Assembly (NCBI GenBank): GCA_045598945.1
Contig: JAZRVD010000168.1
Location: 1-49,636 of the forward strand
DNA from: Colimorpha sp045598945
GTDB lineage: Bacteria; Bacteroidota; Bacteroidia; Bacteroidales; P3
DNA: 49,636 bases
Direction of reading: 5' to 3'
Shown here: piece after piece, positions 8,147 to 16,953 of the stretch
Numbering within the stretch: the first letter of the stretch is position 1
Layout of the letters: each line of letters starts with the position of its first letter
Notes under the pieces: generated by a model
Database searches by the model: none
What the model was told of the DNA's origin: nothing
Seen by the model: the letters and a program-made list of their open reading frames with translations, nothing else
Translations under genes and position numbers: made by a program

Positions 8147-8326
8147 AATATGTGTTTTTTACATTCCTCGCTATGCAATTTCATGTTGTTAATTTCTTGC
8201 TTCTTAAGACAGAAAAACACTTCGTAACTGTGTGTTAAAATAAAATTAACGAGTTTGTTATAGGTTGTATATTAGTAAGTTGAAATGATTTTTAGTTTAA
8301 TTAACATTTGGTGATGTTAGAAAGTA
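8147..8326. other. AT-rich spacer between divergent operons
   Basis: The gap 8075-8433 separates the leftward PCMD operon from the rightward ribosomal operon. Apart from the two promoters listed, I see only AT-rich sequence. Confidence 0.5.
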
Positions 8327-8356
8327 TTGTAGTGTTGAAAAATAGTTGTATTTTTG
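8327..8356 (+). promoter_or_regulatory. Promoter of the str-S10-spc-alpha superoperon
   Basis: TTG at 8327-8329 and TATTTTTG at 8349-8356 lie 19 bases apart, and rpsL begins 78 bases after the -7 box. It is the only strong promoter match I see before the ribosomal gene cluster, and the next clear terminator is after rplQ at 27686. Confidence 0.75.
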
Positions 8357-8433
8357 CAATTCAGTCTGTAGGCGTGTTATGTCTATAGATAATTATGATA
8401 ATCAACAAGTTAATAAAATACTAATCAAAAAAA

Positions 8434-8817
8434 ATGCCAACAATTCAGCAATTAGTTCGCAAAGGACGTCAGCAGATGGAGTACAAAAGCAAGTCTCCTG
8501 CTCTCGATAGCTGCCCACAGCGTCGTGGCGTCTGTACCCGTGTGTACACCACTACCCCTAAGAAACCTAACTCAGCCATGCGTAAGGTCGCTCGTGTACG
8601 CCTTACCAATCAAAAGGAAGTCAACGCCTATATCCCTGGCGAGGGCCACAACTTGCAGGAACACTCCATCGTCATGATTCGTGGCGGTCGTGTCAAGGAC
8701 CTTCCAGGTGTACGTTATCATATCATCCGCGGTGCTCTCGATACTTCCGGAGTCGACGGTCGTCGTCAGCGTCGTTCTAAATATGGTGCAAAACGTCCTA
8801 AACAAGCCTCTAAATAA
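8434..8817 (+). CDS. rpsL: 30S ribosomal protein S12
   Basis: 127 residues, full length. S12 sits at the decoding centre and affects accuracy. The conserved TTPKKPNSA (Lys 43-44) and RVKDLPGVRYH segments are intact. The Lys residues whose mutation gives streptomycin resistance are therefore wild type, and the Asp that can be methylthiolated is present. First gene of the superoperon, 73 bases before rpsG. The start is preceded by an A-rich tract rather than a Shine-Dalgarno sequence, as usual in this phylum. Confidence 0.98.
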   Translation: MPTIQQLVRKGRQQMEYKSKSPALDSCPQRRGVCTRVYTTTPKKPNSAMRKVARVRLTNQKEVNAYIPGEGHNLQEHSIVMIRGGRVKDLPGVRYHIIRGALDTSGVDGRRQRRSKYGAKRPKQASK

Positions 8818-8890
8818 ACGTGCTTCGTGATTTGCTGATGTATAAATGTAACATCTATAGTCAGTTTATCGCCTTTTAATCATTTTTGTC

Positions 8891-9358
8891 ATGAGAAAAG
8901 CTAAACCAAGAAAACATATCATCCTCCCGGATCCTAAATATAATGATGTCCGCGTCACCAAGTTCGTCAACAACCTTATGATGGGTGGCAAGAAAACTAT
9001 CGCTTATAGAATTTTCTACGAGGCAATCGACGTAGTCTCCGAACGTACCAAGGAAGACGGTCTTGAAGTCTGGAAAAAAGCCCTCGACAACATCACTCCA
9101 AGTGTTGAGGTTAAAAGCCGTCGTATCGGTGGCGCCACATTCCAGGTCCCTACAGAAATTCGTCCCGACCGCAAAGAGTCTATCGGCATGAAGAACCTCA
9201 TCCTCTTCTCTCGCAAACGCTCAGAGAAGACTATGGCTCTCAAGCTCGCCGCTGAAATACAGGCCGCTTACAAACAAGAAGGCGCCGCTTTCAAACGTAA
9301 AGAGGACATCCACCGTATGGCAGACGCCAACAAGGCTTTCAGCCATTTCCGCTTCTAA
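8891..9358 (+). CDS. rpsG: 30S ribosomal protein S7
   Basis: 155 residues. It nucleates the 30S head and binds the 3' major domain of 16S rRNA near the E site. The N-terminal basic arm (MRKAKPRKHIILPDPKYND), the VEVKSRRIGGATFQVP beta-hairpin and the C-terminal HRMADANKAFSHFRF are all present. Second in the str segment, 30 bases before fusA. Confidence 0.98.
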   Translation: MRKAKPRKHIILPDPKYNDVRVTKFVNNLMMGGKKTIAYRIFYEAIDVVSERTKEDGLEVWKKALDNITPSVEVKSRRIGGATFQVPTEIRPDRKESIGMKNLILFSRKRSEKTMALKLAAEIQAAYKQEGAAFKRKEDIHRMADANKAFSHFRF

Positions 9359-9388
9359 TATTTTTTCTGCTTGTAACTATTATCACTT

Positions 9389-11473
9389 ATGGCCAATCTC
9401 AATTATACACGCAATATAGGCATCATGGCTCATATCGATGCTGGTAAGACTACCACCACCGAGCGCATACTGTTCTATACTGGCAAAAATTACAAACTCG
9501 GAGAAACTCACGAGGGGTCTGCTACTATGGACTGGATGCAGCAAGAGCAGGAGCGTGGTATCACTATCACTTCCGCAGCTACTACTGTGTTCTGGGATTG
9601 GCACAACAACCGCTACAAGCTCAATATTATTGATACCCCGGGGCATGTCGATTTTACCGTCGAGGTGGAACGCTCTCTGCGTATCCTTGATGGCGCCATC
9701 GCCATATTCTGTGCTGTGGGCGGGGTGGAGCCTCAGTCCGAAACAGTCTGGCGTCAAGCTGACAAGTACAAGGTGCCGCGTATCGCCTTCGTTAACAAGA
9801 TGGATCGCGCAGGCGCCGACTTCTTCGGCGTTGTCGCACAGATTAAAGAGCGACTCGGCGCCAACCCTATACCGCTTGAAATACCTATCGGTCAAGAAGA
9901 CCTCTTCAAAGGCGTCGTTAACCTCATCTCCAACAAGGCTCTTATCTGGGATGAAGCCTCCAATGGTACCAAATTCTATGAGGTGCCTATGCCAGACGAC
10001 CTTAAGGACATTGTCCATGAATATCGTCAAAAACTTATCGAAGGCGTAGCCGAAGAAAACGACGAATTGATGATGAAGTTCTTTGAGGACCCTGACTCCA
10101 TCACCGAAGAGGAGATGATAACAGAGATACGCAAGGCAACACTCGCTATGAAGATAACCCCAGTACTCTGTGGCTCATCTTTCAAAAACAAGGGTGTACA
10201 GTCACTCCTCGACGCCGTCGCCGCCTATCTCCCCAGTCCTCTCGACATGAAGGAGGTTTTAGGCGTCAACCCAAAAAATGAAAAAGAGGAATCGCGCCTC
10301 ATCGATGTCAATGCTCCTTTCTCAGCTCTTGCTTTCAAAATCGCTACCGACCCCTATGTCGGCCGTCTATGCTTCTTCCGCGTCTACTCTGGCTCCCTCG
10401 AGTCAGGCTCCTATGTATATAATGCCAATACGGGAAAAAAAGAGCGCATCTCGCGTATCATGCAGATGCACTCTAACAAGCAAAATCCTCTCGACCGTAT
10501 CGAGGCAGGCGACATCGGAGCAGCAGTAGGCTTCAAGGAAATCAAGACAGGTCATACCCTCTGCGACGAACAGCATCCTATCATCCTCGAATCTATGAAG
10601 TTCCCAGAACCGGTTATCAGCATCGCTGTCGAACCACTCACTCAGGGTGATATGGACAAGCTTACCAACTCCCTCCTTAAACTCGCCGAAGAAGACCCAA
10701 CATTCCGTGTCAAATGCGATGAAATATCAGGGCAGACGCTCATTAGTGGTATGGGCGAACTGCATCTCGATATCATCGTAGACCGTCTTCGCCGTGAATT
10801 TGGCGTGGAAGTCAACCAAGGTCGTCCAGAAGTGGCTTATAAGGAAGCTATCACCTCCACTGTGCAGCATCACGAAATATACAAAAAGCAGACGGGTGGC
10901 AAGGGTAAATTCGCTGATATACTATTCGAAATCGGCCCTGCCGACGAAGGTTTTGCCGGTCTCCAGTTCATTAATGAGGTCAAAGGTGGAAACATTCCCA
11001 AAGAATATATGCCAGCCATCGAAAAAGGCTTCAAAGAAGCTATGCTCAACGGCGTGCTTGCAGGCTATCCTATGGACAGCATGAAGGTGCGTGTTATAGA
11101 TGGCTCGTTCCATCCTGTCGACTCCGATCAGCTCTCTTTCGAGCTCTGCGCAAAGATAGGTTACAAGGCCGCTTGCCGTAAGGCTTCGCCAGTGCTGCTT
11201 GAGCCAATTATGAAGCTTGAAGTCCTTACCCCTGACGCTTATGTCGGCGATGTTACAAGCGACTTGAATCGTCGTCGTGGCATTCTCGAAAATATCTCCG
11301 CAAAAGTAGGTGTTCAGGCTATCCGCGCAAAGGTGCCTCTCGAACGTATGTTTGGCTATGTAACATCGTTGCGCACCATTACATCGGGACGCGCAAATTC
11401 TACAATGGAATTCTCGCACTATGCCGAAGTTACTCGCGACCAGCAAGAAGCTATATTGAACAACAAAAAATAA
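9389..11473 (+). CDS. fusA: Translation elongation factor G
   Basis: 694 residues. This is the GTPase that moves tRNAs and mRNA through the ribosome and, with RRF, recycles it. All GTPase motifs are canonical: G1 AHIDAGKT (14-21), switch I RGITI with Thr59, G3 DTPGHVD with catalytic His86, and G4 NKMD (136-139). Domains II-V follow at normal length, with the domain IV loop near GYPMDSMKVRV. It lies between rpsG and rpsJ, with no tuf gene next to it, unlike E. coli. The window carries a second, degenerate EF-G at 43604; this one is clearly the housekeeping copy. Confidence 0.98.
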   Translation: MANLNYTRNIGIMAHIDAGKTTTTERILFYTGKNYKLGETHEGSATMDWMQQEQERGITITSAATTVFWDWHNNRYKLNIIDTPGHVDFTVEVERSLRILDGAIAIFCAVGGVEPQSETVWRQADKYKVPRIAFVNKMDRAGADFFGVVAQIKERLGANPIPLEIPIGQEDLFKGVVNLISNKALIWDEASNGTKFYEVPMPDDLKDIVHEYRQKLIEGVAEENDELMMKFFEDPDSITEEEMITEIRKATLAMKITPVLCGSSFKNKGVQSLLDAVAAYLPSPLDMKEVLGVNPKNEKEESRLIDVNAPFSALAFKIATDPYVGRLCFFRVYSGSLESGSYVYNANTGKKERISRIMQMHSNKQNPLDRIEAGDIGAAVGFKEIKTGHTLCDEQHPIILESMKFPEPVISIAVEPLTQGDMDKLTNSLLKLAEEDPTFRVKCDEISGQTLISGMGELHLDIIVDRLRREFGVEVNQGRPEVAYKEAITSTVQHHEIYKKQTGGKGKFADILFEIGPADEGFAGLQFINEVKGGNIPKEYMPAIEKGFKEAMLNGVLAGYPMDSMKVRVIDGSFHPVDSDQLSFELCAKIGYKAACRKASPVLLEPIMKLEVLTPDAYVGDVTSDLNRRRGILENISAKVGVQAIRAKVPLERMFGYVTSLRTITSGRANSTMEFSHYAEVTRDQQEAILNNKK

Positions 11474-11499
11474 TCTTTAATACTTAATTCTATTAAACC

Positions 11500-11808
11500 G
11501 TGAGACAAAAAATTCGTATCAAACTCAAATCTTACGACCACAATTTGGTAGACAAATCTGCTGAAAAGATCGTAAAGACCGTTACCATGACGGGTGCTGT
11601 AGTTACGGGCCCTATTCCCCTGCCTACAAGCAAAAAAATCTTTACTGTCAACCGCTCCACCTTCGTCAATAAGAAGTCTCGTGAGCAGTTCGAACTCAGT
11701 TCATACAAACGTCTTATGGATATTGAGATCAACGATCGCGCCAAAACCGTAGACGCTCTTATGAAACTCGAACTCCCCAGCGGTGTCGATGTCCAAATCA
11801 AAGTCTGA
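11500..11808 (+). CDS. rpsJ: 30S ribosomal protein S10
   Basis: 102 residues. Component of the 30S head, and in E. coli also the NusE antitermination partner of NusB and NusG. It starts at GTG (11500), followed by RQKIRIKLKSYDHNLVD; no ATG is available in the right place. The segment GPIPLPTSKKIFTVNRSTFVNK is intact. It opens the S10 block, 26 bases after fusA, with no promoter that I can see between them. Confidence 0.97.
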   Translation: MRQKIRIKLKSYDHNLVDKSAEKIVKTVTMTGAVVTGPIPLPTSKKIFTVNRSTFVNKKSREQFELSSYKRLMDIEINDRAKTVDALMKLELPSGVDVQIKV

Positions 11809-11891
11809 AGTTTTTTATCAGCCTATGTCTGCCGGCTGCATCCTACTGCAACCGCTTCATGCTGAAGTGTACAACATTAATCCATTAAAAA

Positions 11892-12521
11892 ATGTCAGGA
11901 TTATTAGGTAAAAAAATCGGAATGACCAGTCTTTATAGTGCCGACGGTAAGCAAATACCGTGCACGGTTATCGAAGCTGGTCCTTGTGTAGTAACACAAG
12001 TTAGAACTATCGAAAAAGATGGTTACGAGGCCATACAGCTCGCTTTTGGTGAAAAGAAAGAAAGCCATACCACCAAAGCTATGATTGGCCATTTTGCAAA
12101 GGCTAATACTACCCCTAAACGTTATGTAGCTGAATTCAGCCGTTTTGAGGAAGGCCACAAGAAAAAACAAGGTGAGATCCTCACTGTCGACGTATTCCAA
12201 GAAGGCGAATTTGTCGACGTGGTAGGCACCTCCAAAGGTAAAGGTTTCCAGGGTGTCGTTAAGAGACATGGCTTCGGCGGTGTTGGCGACCTGACTCACG
12301 GTCAGCACGACCGACTCCGTGCTCCTGGTTCAATCGGCGCCTCCTCCTACCCATCAAAAATCTTTAAGGGTATGCGCATGGCTGGCCAAACCGGCAACCA
12401 TCGCGTTAAGGTTCAAAACCTCGAGGTCGTCAAAATCATCCCTGAAAAGAATTTATTGTTAGTTAAAGGTTCTGTACCCGGACCTAAAGGATCACTCTTA
12501 AAACTTGAAAGATGGAGCTAA
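11892..12521 (+). CDS. rplC: 50S ribosomal protein L3
   Basis: 209 residues. Binds domain VI of 23S rRNA near the peptidyl-transferase centre and starts 50S assembly. It begins MSGLLGKKIGMTSLY and carries the central extended loop HGQHDRLRAPGSIGASSYPS, which holds the Gln that PrmB methylates in other bacteria. The last 10 bases overlap the start of rplD, suggesting coupled translation. An 83-base spacer separates it from rpsJ. Confidence 0.98.
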   Translation: MSGLLGKKIGMTSLYSADGKQIPCTVIEAGPCVVTQVRTIEKDGYEAIQLAFGEKKESHTTKAMIGHFAKANTTPKRYVAEFSRFEEGHKKKQGEILTVDVFQEGEFVDVVGTSKGKGFQGVVKRHGFGGVGDLTHGQHDRLRAPGSIGASSYPSKIFKGMRMAGQTGNHRVKVQNLEVVKIIPEKNLLLVKGSVPGPKGSLLKLERWS

Positions 12522-13144
12522 AATTATATAACACCAACGGCAGCGAAACTGGCAGAACCATCACCCTCGATGATTCTATCTTCGCCATCCAGCCCAATGA
12601 TCATGCTATCTATCTGGACTGCAAACAGTACCTCGCCGACCAGCGCCAGGGTACTCATAAAAGTAAGGAACGTTCCGAAAACGCTCATAGCACTCGCAAG
12701 CTTAAACGTCAAAAAGGCACCGGCGGCGCCCGCTCAGGCGATTTGAAAAGCCCTGTCTTTGTCGGCGGCGGTCGTATCTTCGGACCTAAACCTCGCGACT
12801 ATCGTTTCAAACTCAACATCAAAGTTAAGCGCCTCGCCCGTCGTTCTGCTCTCAGCTACAAGGCTGCTGACAATGCTCTTATGCTCCTCGAAGACTTTTC
12901 TTTCGATGCCCCTAAGACCAAAAGCATGATTGAGGTACTCAAAAATCTCAATCTCAACGACAAAAAAACGCTTTTTGTTGTCGCAAAACCAAATAATTTC
13001 GTATCTTTGTCTGCTCGCAACCTTCAACAAGTTCGCGTTGTAAATGTTACTGAGTTAAATACTTATGACATTGTTAACGCAGCAAATCTTGTTATCTGCG
13101 AAGGATCTTTAGACGAAATCAATCGCGTTTTAGCAACCAAATAA
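12512..13144 (+). CDS. rplD: 50S ribosomal protein L4
   Basis: 210 residues. Lines the exit tunnel; in E. coli it also represses the S10 operon. The long internal loop is recognisable by KLKRQKGTGGARSGDLKSPVFVGGG, and the C-terminal Rossmann-like part ends NLVICEGSLDEINRVLATK. The start ATG lies inside rplC (10-base overlap in a different frame). Whether it autoregulates here is unknown; no E. coli-like S10 leader was recognised. Confidence 0.97.
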   Translation: MELKLYNTNGSETGRTITLDDSIFAIQPNDHAIYLDCKQYLADQRQGTHKSKERSENAHSTRKLKRQKGTGGARSGDLKSPVFVGGGRIFGPKPRDYRFKLNIKVKRLARRSALSYKAADNALMLLEDFSFDAPKTKSMIEVLKNLNLNDKKTLFVVAKPNNFVSLSARNLQQVRVVNVTELNTYDIVNAANLVICEGSLDEINRVLATK

Positions 13145-13179
13145 CCTTTGTTAGACAACTGTTTAGACTTTTTAACACA

Positions 13180-13530
13180 ATGAATATTATAGTAAAACCT
13201 CTCATCAGCGAAAAGATGACACGCATCACCGAGGCTGCCGCTGCTCCTAAGCTCAACCGCATCCAACGTGACAAGCAGAAACCTCAGCCTGTTGCTCATA
13301 ATCGCTACGGTTTCGTCGTCGACAAGCGTGCTAACAAAATTGAAATCAAAAAGGCCGTTGAAGCTTTCTACAATGTAAAAGTTGTTGACGTCAATACTAT
13401 GAACTACTCTGGCAAGGTTAAATCTCGTTACACCAAGGCCGGTTTCATCGTCGGACGTACCAACGCTTTCAAGAAAGCTATCGTTACCCTCGCAGAAGGC
13501 GACACTATCGATTTCTACGCTAGCATCTAA
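13180..13530 (+). CDS. rplW: 50S ribosomal protein L23
   Basis: 116 residues. Sits at the tunnel exit and is the docking site for trigger factor and SRP. It starts MNIIVKPLISEKMTRI and has the typical NRYGFVVDKRANKIEIKKAVEAFYNV core. An insertion of about 20 residues (AAAAPKLNRIQRDKQKPQP) between the first strand and the core makes it longer than the roughly 100-residue E. coli form; as far as I recall this is usual in Bacteroidota. A 132-base spacer with a strong hairpin follows. Confidence 0.97.
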   Translation: MNIIVKPLISEKMTRITEAAAAPKLNRIQRDKQKPQPVAHNRYGFVVDKRANKIEIKKAVEAFYNVKVVDVNTMNYSGKVKSRYTKAGFIVGRTNAFKKAIVTLAEGDTIDFYASI

Positions 13531-13548
13531 CCTTTGTATCGTTCGTCG

Positions 13549-13591
13549 CAACGGTGAGGGTAGCAGGTTCATGCCTGCTCCCTCTCTGTTG
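13549..13591 (+). other. Long hairpin in the rplW-rplB spacer
   Basis: GAGGG plus AGCAGG (13556-13567, one bulged T) pairs with CCTGCT plus CCCTC (13574-13584). The stem continues outward with CAACGG (13549-13554) against CTGTTG (13586-13591). It has no T run, so it is not a standard terminator. It is a candidate RNA regulatory or processing structure within the S10 block. Confidence 0.6.
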
Positions 13592-13662
13592 TGCTTAAAA
13601 CTCTTAAATTAAAATAATAGTCGACCAACTGATAACTGGTCAATTTTAAGTCCTAATTCACA

Positions 13663-14487
13663 ATGGCTCTCAAAAAAATTAAACCTACGACTCCGGGTCA
13701 GCGCCACAAACTCGTCGTTACCAACGACGACATCACCGCTTCTAAACCCGAAAAACGTCTCACCTTCGGTTTTGGTAAATCCGGTGGACGCAACAATCAA
13801 GGCAAGATGACCATGCGCTACATCGGCGGTGGTCACAAAAGACTCTATCGTATCATCGATTTCAAACGCGAAAAGGACAACATCCCCGCTACGGTCAAAA
13901 CTATCGAGTACGACCCTAATCGCAGCTCCCGTATCGCCCTCGTAGTCTATGCTGATGGTGAAAAACGTTACATCCTTGCTCCTCAAGGCCTCCGCGTCGG
14001 TCAAGTTATAAACTCTGGCAAAGGCGTGGCACCTGAAATCGGTAACACCCTTACTCTTGCTGAAATTCCTTTCGGTACACTTATCCACAATATCGAGCTT
14101 CGTCCAGGTCAGGGCGCCAAGATGGTTCGTTCCGCAGGTGCTTATGCTCAGCTTATGTCTCGCGACGGTAAGTATGCTATTATCAAGATGCCTTCTGGCG
14201 AAATGCGCATGATCCTTCAGGCCTGCCGCGCTACCGTTGGCATCGTCTCCAACCCAGAGCACAACCTCGAAGTTGGCGGCAAGGCTGGTCGCAACCGGTG
14301 GCTTGGCAGACGTCCTCGCAACCGCGGCGTCGTTATGAACCCTGTCGATCACCCAATGGGTGGTGGCGAAGGCCGTCAGACTGGTGGACATCCTCGCTCA
14401 CGCAAGGGTATCCCAGCAAAGGGCTACAAGACACGCGCTCCAAAAAAACAGTCGTCGAAGTACATCATCGAAAGAAGAAAGAAGTAA
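13663..14487 (+). CDS. rplB: 50S ribosomal protein L2
   Basis: 274 residues. One of the most conserved ribosomal proteins, needed for subunit joining and peptidyl-transferase activity. The C-terminal MNPVDHPMGGGEGR loop, with the His implicated in peptidyl transfer, is intact. So are the SH3-like core and the OB-fold part (GKSGGRNNQGKMTMRYIGGG). The start follows a 132-base spacer; initiation is in an A-rich context (CACAATGGC). Confidence 0.98.
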   Translation: MALKKIKPTTPGQRHKLVVTNDDITASKPEKRLTFGFGKSGGRNNQGKMTMRYIGGGHKRLYRIIDFKREKDNIPATVKTIEYDPNRSSRIALVVYADGEKRYILAPQGLRVGQVINSGKGVAPEIGNTLTLAEIPFGTLIHNIELRPGQGAKMVRSAGAYAQLMSRDGKYAIIKMPSGEMRMILQACRATVGIVSNPEHNLEVGGKAGRNRWLGRRPRNRGVVMNPVDHPMGGGEGRQTGGHPRSRKGIPAKGYKTRAPKKQSSKYIIERRKK

Positions 14488-14561
14488 TAATCGCCCTTGC
14501 TACTCGGCTCTCTCTGCCGTTGCAGTCTGACGCCGCTTAGCATCAAAAAGAAGAATCACAC

Positions 14562-14840
14562 ATGAGTCGTTCATTAAAGAAAGGTCCGTATATCTTCCAT
14601 AAATTGGAAAAAAGAGTTATCGAGGCTCAGCAAGCTAACAAAAAGGTTACCATCAAGACCTGGTCAAGAGCCTCTATGATCTCCCCCGACTTCGTTGGTC
14701 AAACCATCGCTGTTCACAATGGCAACAAGTTTATCCCTGTCTATGTGACTGAAAACATGGTAGGCCACAAACTCGGCGAGTTCGCACCCACCCGCATCTT
14801 CCGCGGTCATGCCGGATCGAAAGATAAAGCCAAAAAATAA
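14562..14840 (+). CDS. rpsS: 30S ribosomal protein S19
   Basis: 92 residues. In the 30S head, contacts S13 and the A-site tRNA. It begins MSRSLKKGPYIFHKLEK and carries KTWSRASMISPDFVGQTIAVHNGNKFIPVYVTENMVGHKLGEFAPTR-type conserved segments in full. The position between L2 and L22 is canonical. Confidence 0.98.
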   Translation: MSRSLKKGPYIFHKLEKRVIEAQQANKKVTIKTWSRASMISPDFVGQTIAVHNGNKFIPVYVTENMVGHKLGEFAPTRIFRGHAGSKDKAKK

Positions 14841-14842
14841 AT

Positions 14843-14901
14843 GTTGAACTGTTGAACCGTTGAATTAGACGTCTCTTTTCGCCCTCTCTTCAACTTTCAA
14901 C
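14843..14901 (+). repeat. GTTGAA direct repeats with inverted copies in the rpsS-rplV spacer
   Basis: Three copies of GTTGAA start at 14843, 14851 and 14859 (8-base period). Two inverted copies, TTCAAC, lie at 14889-14894 and 14896-14901. They could pair to form a stem ahead of rplV. The function is unknown. Confidence 0.45.
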
Positions 14902-14918
14902 TATTACTTATAAGAACA

Positions 14919-15356
14919 ATGGGAAGTAGAAAACACAACAGTGCTGAAGCACGTAAAGAAGCCAATAAGACCCTGTATGTTGCGAAGTTGATGAACAATC
15001 CAACCTCGCCTCGCAAGACCCGTCTCGTGGCCGACCTCATCCGCGGCGTCGATGTCGATAAGGCTCTTGCTATCCTTAAATACAACCCTCGCGAGTCTGC
15101 ACCTAAGATGCACAAGCTCCTCCTCTCGGCTATCGCCAATTGGCAGGCTAAAAACGAAGGTGAACGTATCGAGGATCACAACCTCTATGTCAAACAAATC
15201 ATGGTAGATGAAGGTCGTACTATGAAACGTATGCGCACCGCACCTCAAGGGCGTGGCTATCGCATCCGCAAACGTAGCAACCATATCACCATCATTATCG
15301 ACTCCCGCGACTCTGTCGCCGAAGTATCCGACAACAATTCAGAAGAAAACAAATAA
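14919..15356 (+). CDS. rplV: 50S ribosomal protein L22
   Basis: 145 residues. Lines the exit tunnel with a beta-hairpin, a site of macrolide-resistance mutations in other bacteria. The core NPTSPRKTRLVADLIRG and the hairpin RTMKRMRTAPQGRGYRIRKR are intact. It is longer than the 110-residue E. coli form because of short extensions at both ends; the C-terminal tail is acidic and Asn-rich. In the normal position before rpsC. Confidence 0.97.
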   Translation: MGSRKHNSAEARKEANKTLYVAKLMNNPTSPRKTRLVADLIRGVDVDKALAILKYNPRESAPKMHKLLLSAIANWQAKNEGERIEDHNLYVKQIMVDEGRTMKRMRTAPQGRGYRIRKRSNHITIIIDSRDSVAEVSDNNSEENK

Positions 15357-15382
15357 AGTCAACCAACAAGAAGAATTCAACA

Positions 15383-16147
15383 ATGGGACAAAAAACTAAC
15401 CCAATTGGAAACAGATTAGGTATCATCCGTGGATGGGACTCTAACTGGTATGGCGGAAGAAAGTTTCAAGACAATATCGTCGAAGACGACAAAATCCGTA
15501 AGTACCTCCACGCTCGTCTCGCTAAGGCTGGTATATCTAAAATCTACATCGAAAGAACACTTAAACTCCTTACTGTTACTATCTTCGCCGCTCGCCCAGG
15601 TCTCATCATCGGCAAGGCTGGCTCTGAAGTAGACAAACTTAAAGAAGAGCTTAAGAAAATCACCAACAACAAGGATGTTCAAATCAACATCTCCGAGGTG
15701 AAGCGTCCTGACCTCGACGCTGTTCTCGTCGCTCAAAACATCGCCAAGCAAATCGAAGGCCGTGTCCAGTATCGTCGCGCTATCAAAAACGCCATCTCCT
15801 CTACCATGCGCGTCGGCGCTGAAGGTATCAAGGTCTCTATCTCTGGTCGTATCGGTGGCGCTGAAATGTCTCGTACCGAGCATTACAAAGAGGGTCGTAC
15901 TCCTCTCCACACCCTCCGCGCTGACATCGACTACTCTCTTGCCGAGGCTCACACCACTTATGGCCGTATTGGTGTCAAGGTTTGGATCTGTCGCGGCGTC
16001 ATCTACGGCAAACGCGAATTAGTCTCCTCCACCGTCGGAGGTCAGCAACGCGAACATCGCTCCGGCAATGGTGGTAACGACCGTCGTCAAAATGGCAACG
16101 GCAACCGCCGTCGCAATGGCAACCGTAATGGTAACAATAGTAAGTAA
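15383..16147 (+). CDS. rpsC: 30S ribosomal protein S3
   Basis: 254 residues. At the mRNA entry channel, with helicase-related basic residues. The KH domain (RPGLIIGKAGSEVDKLKEEL) and C-terminal domain (SGRIGGAEMSRTEHYKEGR) are present. After about residue 215 there is a low-complexity tail made almost only of Gly, Asn, Arg and Gln (for example RRQNGNGNRRRNGNRNGN). The tail is probably disordered and may bind RNA; its length would differ between relatives. A 132-base spacer follows. Confidence 0.97.
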   Translation: MGQKTNPIGNRLGIIRGWDSNWYGGRKFQDNIVEDDKIRKYLHARLAKAGISKIYIERTLKLLTVTIFAARPGLIIGKAGSEVDKLKEELKKITNNKDVQINISEVKRPDLDAVLVAQNIAKQIEGRVQYRRAIKNAISSTMRVGAEGIKVSISGRIGGAEMSRTEHYKEGRTPLHTLRADIDYSLAEAHTTYGRIGVKVWICRGVIYGKRELVSSTVGGQQREHRSGNGGNDRRQNGNGNRRRNGNRNGNNSK

Positions 16148-16279
16148 TTGTTAAATTGTTGGTCAGATTGTAATTTTACCTCATCGCTCGCTCTCCTCGA
16201 CAACTATCCTACAGACCACCCCTCTGATCCGCTTGTCGTTTAGAACAGCCAACCTGCCCAACCAAAAAGAAGAGTAACA

Positions 16280-16702
16280 ATGTTACAACCTAAGAAAACA
16301 AGATATAGAAAGCAGCAAAAAGGCAAAATCAAAGGCAATGCTTTCCGTGGTCATGAACTGGCTTTCGGTACTTTCGGCATCAAATCCCTGGAAACTTGCT
16401 TCATCACTGGCCGTCAAATAGAAGCTGCTCGTCAAGCCGTCACTCGTCACATGAAACGTGAAGGTCAAATTTGGATTCGCATCTTCCCCGACAAGCCTAT
16501 CACCAAGAAACCTAATGAGGTTCGTATGGGTAAAGGTAAGGGTGCCCCTGAGTATTTCGTAGCTCGCGTTATGCCTGGCACGATACTCTTTGAGTGCGAA
16601 GGCGTCCCTATGGACATCGCTAAGGAGGCTCTCCGCCTCGCCGCTCAAAAACTCCCTATCTCTACCAAATTCATCGTTAAAAGAGATTATATTGAAGAAT
16701 AA
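16280..16702 (+). CDS. rplP: 50S ribosomal protein L16
   Basis: 140 residues. Organises the tRNA-binding sites of the 50S. It begins MLQPKKTRYRKQQKGKIKGNA and carries ARQAVTRHMKREGQIWIRIFPDKPITKKPNEVRMGKGKG-type conserved parts, including the Arg (in RMGKGKG) hydroxylated by RoxA in some bacteria. Start preceded by AGAAGAG, a weak Shine-Dalgarno-like sequence. Confidence 0.98.
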   Translation: MLQPKKTRYRKQQKGKIKGNAFRGHELAFGTFGIKSLETCFITGRQIEAARQAVTRHMKREGQIWIRIFPDKPITKKPNEVRMGKGKGAPEYFVARVMPGTILFECEGVPMDIAKEALRLAAQKLPISTKFIVKRDYIEE

Positions 16703-16716
16703 AAAGGAGTACAGTC

Positions 16717-16920
16717 ATGAAGAATCAAATCGCATTTAAAGACCTTTCGACCGCTGAACTCAAGGAAAGACTCGATGCCGAACGCAGCCAATATCAGAAA
16801 ATGCTGCTCACCCATGCTGTCTCTCCTCTCGAAAACCCAAGCAAAATCAAAGAAAGTAGAAAAAACATTGCCCGCTGCCTCACCGAGCTCCGCCGTCGTG
16901 AGATCGCCGAACAAAAATAA
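16717..16920 (+). CDS. rpmC: 50S ribosomal protein L29
   Basis: 67 residues, a two-helix protein near the tunnel exit next to L23. Contains DLSTAELKERLDAERSQYQKM and ends with the usual RRREIAEQK-type basic helix (ARCLTELRRREI). It has a true Shine-Dalgarno sequence, AAGGAG, 8 bases before the ATG, which is unusual in this operon. Confidence 0.97.
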   Translation: MKNQIAFKDLSTAELKERLDAERSQYQKMLLTHAVSPLENPSKIKESRKNIARCLTELRRREIAEQK

Positions 16921-16953
16921 TCGTGCGCAGGCAATCCATAAACCTTTTATCCT

